NCBI RefSeq assembly: GCF_014650055.1
Contig: NZ_BMUF01000002.1
Location: 248,001 to 312,000 of the forward strand
Length of the DNA stretch: 64,000 nucleotides
Source: Streptomyces malachitofuscus
Lineage (GTDB): Bacteria > Actinomycetota > Actinomycetes > Streptomycetales > Streptomycetaceae
Direction of reading: 5' to 3'
This document shows positions 46,843-54,333 of this stretch, piece by piece. Made by a program: the position numbers and the translations under genes. The notes beneath the pieces are model-generated. The model saw only the letters and a list, made by a program, of their open reading frames with translations. It did no database searches and had not been told where the DNA came from. Position 1 is the stretch's first letter; each line of letters starts with the position of its first letter.

Positions 46843-48201
46843 TCAGGCCTCCTGCTGGGCCCGGGCGGGCGGAAGCATCGGGGCGACCAGCGCCGCGAGC
46901 AGGGGGAGGGCCGCGACGGTGGCGAGCGCGCTGGTGAGCTCCATGTGTTCGGAGAGCGTTCCGGCCGCGGCGGAGCCGATGCCGCCGCCCACGAAGAACA
47001 GCAGGTTGAGCACGCCCATCGCGCCACCGCGCTGAGCGGGCTCGAGCCGGCTGGACAGCACGGCGGTGGTGAGTACCTGGGTGGCGGCGAACGTCGCCAT
47101 GCCCATCGAGGTGCCGATCAGCATGACGACGATGCCGCCGTCGACGAGACCGACGATCCCCAGGAACGCCGCGCAGCTCACGGCGGTCCCGGTCAGCAGC
47201 AGGCTGCCGCCCTTGCCGGCGGTCATCTTGCTGGCCACACGGGCGGCGACCGCGCCGACCACCGCGCCCGGCAGCAGCCAGGCGCCGATCTTGAACACGC
47301 CCCAGCCGTACTGCACGGCGAGGATCTGCGGCACCGCGTACATCGCGGCGAACAGCCCGGCGTAACCACCGATGCCGATCATCGCGGAGACCAGGAAGGT
47401 CCGGTCGGTGGCCAGTTCGCGCGAGAGGAAACCGTCGGGCCGCCTGCCGATGTGCGCCACCAGGCCCGCCACCGACAGCACGAGGAGCAGTGCCAGCGCG
47501 ATGACCAGCGGGGTGTCGAGGTCGAGGGAGGACGCCTGGATGAGCAGCAGGAGCGAGGTGGCGCCGGTGCCCAGCAGGACGCCGCCCCGCACGTCGACGG
47601 CCTTGCCGTAGCCGGGGCGGGAGGCCGCGAGGTCCAGGCAGAAGGGGACCAGCAACAGGGAGAGGGCCGGCAGCACCAGCGTGAGCCGCCAGTGCATCCA
47701 GTCCGTCACCATGCCGCCCATGAGGGTGGCCGTGGAGGAGAAGAGCGCCATGGACGCTCCGAAGATCCCGAGGATCTTCGTACGGTGTTCGGGCATCGCC
47801 CCCGAGGCCAGGGTGAGGGCGCTGGAGGTGACGGCGCCGGAGCCCGCCGCCTGGACGAACCGGCCGGCGATCAAGGTGCCGAAGTTCGGGGCGGCCAGGC
47901 ACAGCGCCGCGCCGACGGCGAGGAACAGGGCGCCGGTGAGGAGGGTGTTGCGGACGCCCCACTTCTCGGAGAGCCGTCCGAAGAACGCGGTGCCCACGCC
48001 GAGCGCGAGGGCGTGCGCCGTCAGCACCCATCCGGCGACGGCCGGGCGGACCTCCATCGACATGGCGACGTCGGGCAACGCCACACCGGCGGCCGTCACT
48101 CCGAAGATCACGGGGCCGAAGAGGGCGCCGAGCCTGAGCCCGGTCGAACCCGCACCGGGTGTGCTTCGCGGCGGGGCCTGCACCGCGCTGGTGGTCGTCA
48201 T
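46843..48201 (-). CDS. MFS drug/H+ antiporter, DHA2-like (probable product exporter)
   Basis: 452 residues from ATG 48201. Multiple membrane helices with typical MFS motifs: GRLSEKWGVRNTLLTGA between the second and third helices (motif A), and AGRFVQAAGSGAVTSSALTLASGAMPEHRT (motif B/C region). Length and sequence suggest the 14-helix DHA2 drug-efflux class, in which case it exports or gives resistance to the cluster product. It is convergent with the SARP gene. The MarR gene lies downstream of its promoter region and reads in the same direction. Confidence 0.85.
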   Translation of the reverse strand: MTTTSAVQAPPRSTPGAGSTGLRLGALFGPVIFGVTAAGVALPDVAMSMEVRPAVAGWVLTAHALALGVGTAFFGRLSEKWGVRNTLLTGALFLAVGAALCLAAPNFGTLIAGRFVQAAGSGAVTSSALTLASGAMPEHRTKILGIFGASMALFSSTATLMGGMVTDWMHWRLTLVLPALSLLLVPFCLDLAASRPGYGKAVDVRGGVLLGTGATSLLLLIQASSLDLDTPLVIALALLLVLSVAGLVAHIGRRPDGFLSRELATDRTFLVSAMIGIGGYAGLFAAMYAVPQILAVQYGWGVFKIGAWLLPGAVVGAVAARVASKMTAGKGGSLLLTGTAVSCAAFLGIVGLVDGGIVVMLIGTSMGMATFAATQVLTTAVLSSRLEPAQRGGAMGVLNLLFFVGGGIGSAAAGTLSEHMELTSALATVAALPLLAALVAPMLPPARAQQEA

Positions 48202-48451
48202 CGCAAGTCATCCCTTCCAGGATTCGTCAGGGACGCCGAGCCGGCGTCCACAGGGAATCGACGGCTTCGCGGGCGCGGGGCCCCGCTCGGACGGAGGACC
48301 GGAAGGGGGATGGCGGTAACGGGCGCGGGCCGGTGTCCCGGGACCCGGTCTGTGCATGGGTCAGCCCTCCCAGGCGGAGCCGGTCGATTCGCCGATCACA
48401 CTTCCAGCACCGGCCGGGAGGGCCCATCCCTTCATTGAGGGGAAGTGGGGG

Positions 48452-48949
48452 TCAGGGGCGCGAACCCCCCGTTTCCGGCCGCCCGGGCCCGTGCGCGCCG
48501 GGCGCGGACTCGGCCGTCATGTCTCCCAGGACGCGCAGCATGCCGACGAGTTGACCCATCCGCCGCTCGCCCAGCAGCGCCTCCACCCGTGCGTGCAGGT
48601 GCGCGGCCTCCTCGACCGCCTCGGTCAGCCGCCGGCGGCCGGCACCGGTGAGGGCGACGATGCGGCGCCTGCGGTTGGCCGGGTCCATCTCCTTGGTCAC
48701 CAGTCCGCGCGCCTCCAGGCGGTCCAGCAGGACGGTGAGCGTGGAGCGGTCGACCGCCGCCAGGGCGCCCAGCTCGGACTGGTCCAGGGCACCGTGGTCG
48801 TCCAGCGTGAGCAGGACCGCGAACTGAGGACTGGTCAGGTCGGGCAGGCGCTGCTGCCACAGCGCGGTCCACGCCTGTCCGGCCCTGCGCAGCTGATGCG
48901 GCAGGGCTTCCTCCAGTTGTGGCCGCGGTCGGGGGCTTGTGTCCGTCAT
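48452..48949 (-). CDS. MarR family transcriptional regulator
   Basis: 165 residues from ATG 48949. Winged helix: LTSPQFAVLLTLDDHGALDQSELGALAAVDRSTLTVLLDRLEARGLVTKEMDPANRRRRIVALTGAGRRRL. It is divergent from the UbiX gene at 49010. The 60-base gap contains a perfect TTCCGT-AC-ACGGAA palindrome (48978-48991), so it probably represses the ubiX-ubiD-tyrA operon and itself until an aromatic ligand (perhaps p-coumarate or 4-vinylphenol) releases it. MarR proteins often sense phenolic acids. Confidence 0.9.
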   Translation of the reverse strand: MTDTSPRPRPQLEEALPHQLRRAGQAWTALWQQRLPDLTSPQFAVLLTLDDHGALDQSELGALAAVDRSTLTVLLDRLEARGLVTKEMDPANRRRRIVALTGAGRRRLTEAVEEAAHLHARVEALLGERRMGQLVGMLRVLGDMTAESAPGAHGPGRPETGGSRP

Positions 48950-48958
48950 GGCGAGCAG

Positions 48959-48991
48959 TATATTCAGTACAAGGATATTCCGTACACGGAA
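48959..48991. promoter_or_regulatory. probable MarR operator between marR and ubiX
   Basis: A perfect 6-2-6 palindrome TTCCGTACACGGAA lies at 48978-48991. A related element ATATTCAGTACA (48960-48971) precedes ATATTCCGTACA (48975-48986), giving direct repeats 15 bases apart. The region is AT-rich for this genome and spans the expected promoters of both genes. Confidence 0.65.
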
Positions 48992-49009
48992 GATTGCTGC
49001 GGGGGCAGG

Positions 49010-49657
49010 ATGCGACTGATCGTGGGAATGACCGGCGCCACCGGCGCGGTGCTGGGCGTGCGACTGCTGACCGAGCTGCGCGGGAATCCTCGGGTGGAGA
49101 CGCACCTGGTGCTCAGCCGCTGGGCGCGCGCCACGGTGGAGCTGGAGACCGGCCTGAGCGCCCGCGACGTGGCCGCGCTGGCCGACGTCACCTACTCACC
49201 CGACGACCAGGGGGCGGCGATCTCCTCCGGCTCGTTCCCCGCCGACGGCATGGTGATCGTCCCGTGCAGCATGAAGACGCTGGCCGGCATCCGGGCCGGA
49301 TACGCCGACGGGCTGATGGGCCGCGCCGCCGATGTGACGCTCAAGGAGCGGCGCCGGATGGTGCTGGTGCCGAGGGAGACCCCGCTCAACGAGGTCCATC
49401 TGACGAACATGCTGGAACTCGCCCGCATGGGCGTCTCGATCGTGCCCCCCATGCCCGCCTTCTACAACCGTCCGGAGTCGGTCGACGACATCGTCGGCCA
49501 CATCGTCGTGCGGGTTCTCGACCAGTTCGGGATCGAGACCGCCGGAGCCCGGCGCTGGGACGGCTTCCCGCGGCCGCCGGGCGGCCGGCCCGAACCCGCG
49601 GCCGATGTCCCCGTGGTGCGCCGCAACGGCACGAAGCAGAGGAGCGCCCGTTCATGA
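49010..49657 (+). CDS. UbiX-type flavin prenyltransferase
   Basis: 215 residues from ATG 49010. UbiX enzymes prenylate FMN with dimethylallyl phosphate to make prFMN, the cofactor of UbiD. The signature MTGATGAVLGVRLL, SSGSFPADGMVIVPCSMKTLAGIRAGYADGL, KERRRMVLVPRETPLNEVHLTNML and VPPMPAFYNRPES are all present. A C-terminal Arg-rich tail (VVRRNGTKQRSARS) follows. The stop overlaps the ATG of the UbiD gene (ATGA), which is the usual pairing for cofactor delivery. Confidence 0.93.
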   Translation: MRLIVGMTGATGAVLGVRLLTELRGNPRVETHLVLSRWARATVELETGLSARDVAALADVTYSPDDQGAAISSGSFPADGMVIVPCSMKTLAGIRAGYADGLMGRAADVTLKERRRMVLVPRETPLNEVHLTNMLELARMGVSIVPPMPAFYNRPESVDDIVGHIVVRVLDQFGIETAGARRWDGFPRPPGGRPEPAADVPVVRRNGTKQRSARS

Positions 49658-51171
49658 CCAGCCCCACGACCGACCCCACGGCCGGCTCCGCGACCGGACC
49701 GGCGATCCGGTTCGGCGATCTGCGCGGCTACCTCGACGCGTTGGAGGCGCTCGGCGACCTCCGTCGCGTCGGGCGCCCGGTGAGCGCCGACCTGGAGGCC
49801 GCCGCGATCACCCGGCTGTCCTGCGAACGGCAGTCGCCCGCCCCGCTGTTCGAGAACGTGGAGGGGGTCGCGCCGGGTTTCCGGCTGCTCGGCGCGCCCG
49901 CCGCGCTCAGTGCCGCCGCCGGCCGGCCGCTGGCCCGGGTCGCCCTGTCCGTCGGACTGCCCGCCGGGACCACCGCGGCCGAACTGGTCGACCACCTGGC
50001 CCGCGCCCGCGACGTCCGGCCCGTGCCGCCTCGGCAGGTCGCGCGGGAGGACGCGCCCTGCAAGCAGAACGTCCTGCTGGGCGACGACGCCACCCTCGAC
50101 CGCTTCCCGGTGCCCCGTGTCCACGCGTTCGACGGCGGCGCCTACGCCAACACCTGGGGGATCATCGTCGCCAGGACGCCGGACGGCCGGTGGACCAACT
50201 GGTCCATCGCCCGGATCATGCTGATCGACGGCACCCGCATGACCGGCCTGGTGATACCGGCGCAGCACATCGGCATGATCTGGCAGGAGTGGGTGGAGAC
50301 CGGCGAGCCGATGCCGTACGCGCTGGTGCAGGGCGGCGACCCGGCCATCCCGTTCGTCGGGGGCATCCCCCTGCCTCCGGGGGTCGACGAGGCCGGTTAC
50401 ATCGGGGCGCTGCACGGCGCACCGGTCGACGTCGTGCGGTGCGAGACGGTGGACCTGGAGGTGCCCGCGGGCGCGGAGATCGTCGTCGAGGGGCACCTGT
50501 CCGTCGGCCGTGACGCGCGGGAGGGCCCGTTCGGCGAGTTCGCCGGGTACGGCTCCACCGAGACGTCGATGCAGCCGGTGTACACGGTGGAGGCCATCAC
50601 CCACCGCGACGACCCGATCTGGCCGCTGGTGGCCGAGGGCCGTCCGGTCGACGAGTTCCACACCGTGACCGGGGTCGGTCAGGCGGCCGAGGTGCTGGCG
50701 GAACTGCGCGCCGCCGGACTGCCGGTGACCACCGCCTGGTCGCCGCTGCGCGCGGCGTCGCACTGGATGGTGGTCACCGTCCCGCAGGACTGGCGGGAGC
50801 GGTTGCCCGGTGTCGGCTCGGCCGAGTTCACGCACCGGATCGGCAAGGTGCTCTCCGAGTCCCACTCGGGCCGGGCCACGGCGGCCACCTTCGTCCTGGA
50901 CGACGACGTCGACCCGTCCGACGACACCGACCTGCTGTGGGCACTGGCCACCCGTATCCACCCGCTGGACCGGTCGGAGGCGTGGTACGGCTTCGTCCAC
51001 CCGCTGCTGAACTGCTACACGCCCGAGGAGCGGGCCCTGCAGTCCGGCCCGATCGTCTTCCACGACGGGCTGCTGCCCGCCCCGGGCGAAGGCAGGCTCC
51101 CGCACAGTTCGTTCGCCCAGGCGTATCCGGAGCAGATGCGGCGCCGCGTTCTCGACCACTGGGACGACTGA
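49654..51171 (+). CDS. UbiD-type prFMN-dependent decarboxylase (p-coumarate to 4-vinylphenol proposed)
   Basis: 505 residues from ATG 49654. prFMN-decarboxylase residues can be placed: Arg187 (IARIML) and the Glu290 and Glu295 pair in EGPFGEF, which match the R173/E277/E282 catalytic set of the fungal ferulate decarboxylase. Asn167 and nearby residues fit the metal site. Such enzymes convert cinnamic acids to styrenes non-oxidatively, consistent with 4-vinylphenol formation from p-coumarate here. In this cluster it acts with the upstream UbiX and the ammonia-lyase. The exact acid is inferred from context. Confidence 0.9.
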   Translation: MTSPTTDPTAGSATGPAIRFGDLRGYLDALEALGDLRRVGRPVSADLEAAAITRLSCERQSPAPLFENVEGVAPGFRLLGAPAALSAAAGRPLARVALSVGLPAGTTAAELVDHLARARDVRPVPPRQVAREDAPCKQNVLLGDDATLDRFPVPRVHAFDGGAYANTWGIIVARTPDGRWTNWSIARIMLIDGTRMTGLVIPAQHIGMIWQEWVETGEPMPYALVQGGDPAIPFVGGIPLPPGVDEAGYIGALHGAPVDVVRCETVDLEVPAGAEIVVEGHLSVGRDAREGPFGEFAGYGSTETSMQPVYTVEAITHRDDPIWPLVAEGRPVDEFHTVTGVGQAAEVLAELRAAGLPVTTAWSPLRAASHWMVVTVPQDWRERLPGVGSAEFTHRIGKVLSESHSGRATAATFVLDDDVDPSDDTDLLWALATRIHPLDRSEAWYGFVHPLLNCYTPEERALQSGPIVFHDGLLPAPGEGRLPHSSFAQAYPEQMRRRVLDHWDD

Positions 51172-51227
51172 CGCCCCACCCCGCACCCTCGCGGTGACGG
51201 GTCCCCACGACATCCTGGACGGAGCAC

Positions 51228-51308
51228 GTGAACACCGAGCAGCGGCACGAAGAACGCGGAACCCTCCCCCGCCGCACGGCGGTCCGGCCCGGGGAGGGCG
51301 TCCGATGA
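51228..51308 (+). CDS. possible 26-residue leader peptide before prephenate dehydrogenase
   Basis: A GTG at 51228 with GGACGGAG upstream opens a 26-codon frame whose TGA overlaps the ATG of the next gene (ATGA at 51305). The peptide is charged (VNTEQRHEERGTLPRRTAVR). There is no run of Tyr or Phe codons, so classical attenuation is not indicated. A short GC-rich inverted sequence lies within. It could be a coupling ORF or chance. Confidence 0.3.
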   Translation: MNTEQRHEERGTLPRRTAVRPGEGVR

Positions 51309-52390
51309 GGACCGCCCTGGTCATCGGAACCGGGCTGATCGGCACGTCCGCGGCCCTGGCGCTCGCCGGGCGGGGCGTCACGGTCCACCTTGCCGACCAC
51401 GACCCGGACCGGGCCCGGACGGCGGTGGCCCTCGGCGCCGGCAGCGACGCGCCGCCGCCCGGCCGTGTCGATCTCGCGCTCGTGGCGGTACCGCCCGCGC
51501 ACACCGCCCCGGTGCTGGCCGGAGCCATGCGCGCGCAAGTGGCGCGCGGCTATGCCGACGTCGCCGGTGTCAAGCGCGGGATCCGGCACGAACTGGCGGA
51601 TCCGGGGCTCGATCTCCGCTCGTACATCGGCACGCATCCGATGGCGGGCAAGGAGAGTTCGGGCCCGCTCGCGGCGAGCGCCGATCTCTTCGAGGGCCGG
51701 CCGTGGGTGCTCACCCCGATGCCGGACACGGACACCGAGGTACTGAACCTCGGCCTCGAACTGGTCGCGCTCTGCCGCGCCGTGCCCGTGGTCATGGACG
51801 CCGCCGAGCACGACCGGGCCGTCGCCCTCGTCTCGCACACACCCCAGCTCGTCTCCTCGATGGTGGCCGCCCGGCTGGAGGCCGCGGACGAGACGGCGGT
51901 GCGGCTGTGCGGCCAGGGCATCCGCGACGTGACCCGGATCGCCGCCTCCGATCCCCGGATGTGGACCGAGATCCTCTCCGCCAACGCCGGGCCCGTCGCC
52001 GAGGTGCTCGCGGGGGTGGCGGCCGATCTGGAGGAGACCGTCGAGTCGCTGCGGGCCCTGCAGTCCGCCGACGAGGCCAAGCAGCGCGACGGTGCGGCGG
52101 GCATCGAGGACGTGCTGCGCCGGGGCAACTTGGGCCGGGGACGTATGCCGGGCAAGCACGGGGAGGCGCCCGCCTCCTACGAGACGGTGGCCGTCCTCAT
52201 CAGCGACCGGCCGGGCGAACTGGCGCGGATCCTCGCGGACACCGGACGCGCGGGCATCAACATCGAGGACGTGCGCATCGACCACGCGACCGGCCGGCAG
52301 GCGGGTCTGGTACAGCTCATGGTGGCCCCCGCCGCGGCCCCCGCCCTGAGCGAGCTCCTCCGCGAACGCGGCTGGTCGCTCCACCACTGA
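51305..52390 (+). CDS. prephenate dehydrogenase with ACT domain (tyrosine supply)
   Basis: 361 residues from ATG 51305 with GGGAGGG upstream. The Rossmann motif VIGTGLIGTSAALAL is near the start, then GTHPMAGKESSGP, the prephenate-binding His/Ser segment, and VVMDAAEHDRAVALVSHTPQ. The C-terminal ACT domain (YETVAVLISDRPGELARILADTGRAGINIEDVRID) is where tyrosine or other amino acids bind. It makes 4-hydroxyphenylpyruvate, the precursor of tyrosine, for the ammonia-lyase. Together with the cluster DAHP synthase it raises tyrosine supply. Confidence 0.93.
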   Translation: MRTALVIGTGLIGTSAALALAGRGVTVHLADHDPDRARTAVALGAGSDAPPPGRVDLALVAVPPAHTAPVLAGAMRAQVARGYADVAGVKRGIRHELADPGLDLRSYIGTHPMAGKESSGPLAASADLFEGRPWVLTPMPDTDTEVLNLGLELVALCRAVPVVMDAAEHDRAVALVSHTPQLVSSMVAARLEAADETAVRLCGQGIRDVTRIAASDPRMWTEILSANAGPVAEVLAGVAADLEETVESLRALQSADEAKQRDGAAGIEDVLRRGNLGRGRMPGKHGEAPASYETVAVLISDRPGELARILADTGRAGINIEDVRIDHATGRQAGLVQLMVAPAAAPALSELLRERGWSLHH

Positions 52391-52514
52391 CGGCGCGCCC
52401 GCGGCGATTCTCACCGGATCGCAACCTGAGGGGGCTGTTCCGGTGGGCGTGTTCAGGTCAGAATCGTCGGGCGAATCTACGCGCGTTGTTCGTCGTGTGC
52501 GAGGAGAACCTGAG

Positions 52515-54320
52515 ATGCCGTTGAACCGCCGGAAGTTTCTGAAGAGGTCCGCCGTGACAGGGGCGGGGGTGGCGCTGACGGGCACGGCGGCGGTTCCCGC
52601 GGCCGGGGCAGCCGAGGCGGGACGGGGAAGGAAGCGCATGAAGCGGTACGCGCTGACCGTGATGGGCACGACGGACCTGCACGGGCACGTCTTCAACTGG
52701 GACTACTTCAAGGACGCCGAGTACACGGACACCGCGGGCAACGCGCAGGGCCTGGCCCGGGTTTCGACGCTGGTGAACCAGGTCCGCGAGGAGAAGGGCC
52801 GCCGCAACACACTGCTCCTGGACGCGGGCGACACCATCCAGGGCACGCCGCTGACGTACTACTACGCCAAGGTGGACCCGATCACCGCCGAGGGCGGGCC
52901 GGTGCATCCGATGGCGCAGGCGATGAACGCCATCGGGTACGACGCCGTGGCGCTCGGCAACCACGAGTTCAACTACGGCATCGAGACGCTGCGGAAGTTC
53001 GAGGAGCAGTGCGACTTCCCGCTGCTGGGGGCGAACGCGCTGGACGCGAAGACGCTGAAGCCCGCGTTCCCGCCGTACTTCATCAAGAAGTTCCCTGTGA
53101 AGGGCGCTCCCCCGGTGAAGGTGGCGGTGCTGGGGCTGACGAACCCGGGCATCGCGATCTGGGACAAGGCCTATGTGCAGGGCAAGCTGACGTTCCCGGG
53201 TCTGGAGGAGCAGGCGGCCAAGTGGGTGCCGAAGCTGCGGTCGATGGGCGCGGACGTCGTGGTGGTGTCGGCGCACTCGGGGTCGTCGGGGACGTCGTCG
53301 TACGGTGACCAGCTGCCGTACGTGGAGAACGCGGCGGCGAACGTGGCGCGGCAGGTGCCGGGGATCGACGCGATCCTGGTCGGGCACGCGCACCAGGAGA
53401 TCGCGGAACTGCGGGTGACCAATGAGGAGACGGGCCGGGACGTCGTGCTGTCGGAGCCGCTGTGCTACGCGGAGCGGCTGTCGCTGTTCGACTTCGAGCT
53501 GGTCCTCGAGCGGGGCCGCTGGCGGGTGGAGTCGGTGAAGGCGTCGCTGCGGAACGCGGCGGCGGTGGCGGACGACCCGCGGATCACCCGGCTGCTCGGC
53601 GACGAGCACGCGCAGGTCGTGGAGTACGTCAACCAGGTGGTGGGGTCGGCGACCGAGACGCTCACGACGGTGGAGGCGCGGTACAAGGACGCGCCGATCA
53701 TCGACCTGATCAGCAAGGTGCAGGAGGACGTGGTCCGGGCGGCGCTGGCGGGCACGGAGTACGCCTCGCTTCCGGTGCTGTCGCAGGCGTCGCCGTTCTC
53801 GCGGACGTCGGAGATCCCGGCGGGCGAGGTGACGATCCGGGATCTGTCGAGCCTGTACGTGTACGACAACACGCTGGTGGCGAAGCTGATGACGGGCGCG
53901 CAGGTCAAGGCGTACCTGGAGTACTCGGCGGAGTACTTCGCGCAGACGGCGGCCGGTGCGCCGGTGGACGTCGACCGGCTGACGAACGCGAACGGCCGCC
54001 CCGACTACAACTACGACTACGTGTCGGGCCTGCGGTACGAGATCGACATCGCGCAGCCGGCCGGCTCCCGGATCAGGAACGTCACGTTCGAGGGCGCGGC
54101 GCTGGACGACGGACAGCGGTTCGTCTTCGCGGTGAACAACTACCGGGCCAACGGTGGCGGCGCGTTCCCGCACGTGGCGTCGGCGAAGGAACTGTGGTCG
54201 GAGTCCACGGAGATCCGGACGCGGATCGCGGAGTGGGTCACGGAGAAGGGCGTGCTGGACCCGAGGGACTTCGCGTCGGTGGACTGGAAGCTGACGCGGG
54301 ACGGCACGCCGGTGTTCTGA
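52515..54320 (+). CDS. secreted 5'-nucleotidase/metallophosphatase
   Basis: 601 residues from ATG 52515 with GGAGAACC upstream. The N-terminus (LNRRKFLKRSAVTGAGVALTG) is a strong twin-arginine signal peptide. The metallophosphoesterase domain carries GTTDLHGHVFNW, LDAGDTIQGTPLT, ALGNHEFNYG, SAHSGS and GHAHQEI. The C-terminal nucleotide-specificity domain holds PFSRTSEIPAGEVTIRDLSSLYVYDNTL and NNYRANGGGAFPH. It should hydrolyse extracellular nucleotides or 2',3'-cyclic nucleotides. I recall the equivalent gene next to pyk in other Streptomyces, so the cluster appears to sit between two normally neighbouring genes. Confidence 0.9.
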   Translation: MPLNRRKFLKRSAVTGAGVALTGTAAVPAAGAAEAGRGRKRMKRYALTVMGTTDLHGHVFNWDYFKDAEYTDTAGNAQGLARVSTLVNQVREEKGRRNTLLLDAGDTIQGTPLTYYYAKVDPITAEGGPVHPMAQAMNAIGYDAVALGNHEFNYGIETLRKFEEQCDFPLLGANALDAKTLKPAFPPYFIKKFPVKGAPPVKVAVLGLTNPGIAIWDKAYVQGKLTFPGLEEQAAKWVPKLRSMGADVVVVSAHSGSSGTSSYGDQLPYVENAAANVARQVPGIDAILVGHAHQEIAELRVTNEETGRDVVLSEPLCYAERLSLFDFELVLERGRWRVESVKASLRNAAAVADDPRITRLLGDEHAQVVEYVNQVVGSATETLTTVEARYKDAPIIDLISKVQEDVVRAALAGTEYASLPVLSQASPFSRTSEIPAGEVTIRDLSSLYVYDNTLVAKLMTGAQVKAYLEYSAEYFAQTAAGAPVDVDRLTNANGRPDYNYDYVSGLRYEIDIAQPAGSRIRNVTFEGAALDDGQRFVFAVNNYRANGGGAFPHVASAKELWSESTEIRTRIAEWVTEKGVLDPRDFASVDWKLTRDGTPVF

Positions 54321-54333
54321 CCGTCCTCCTCCG

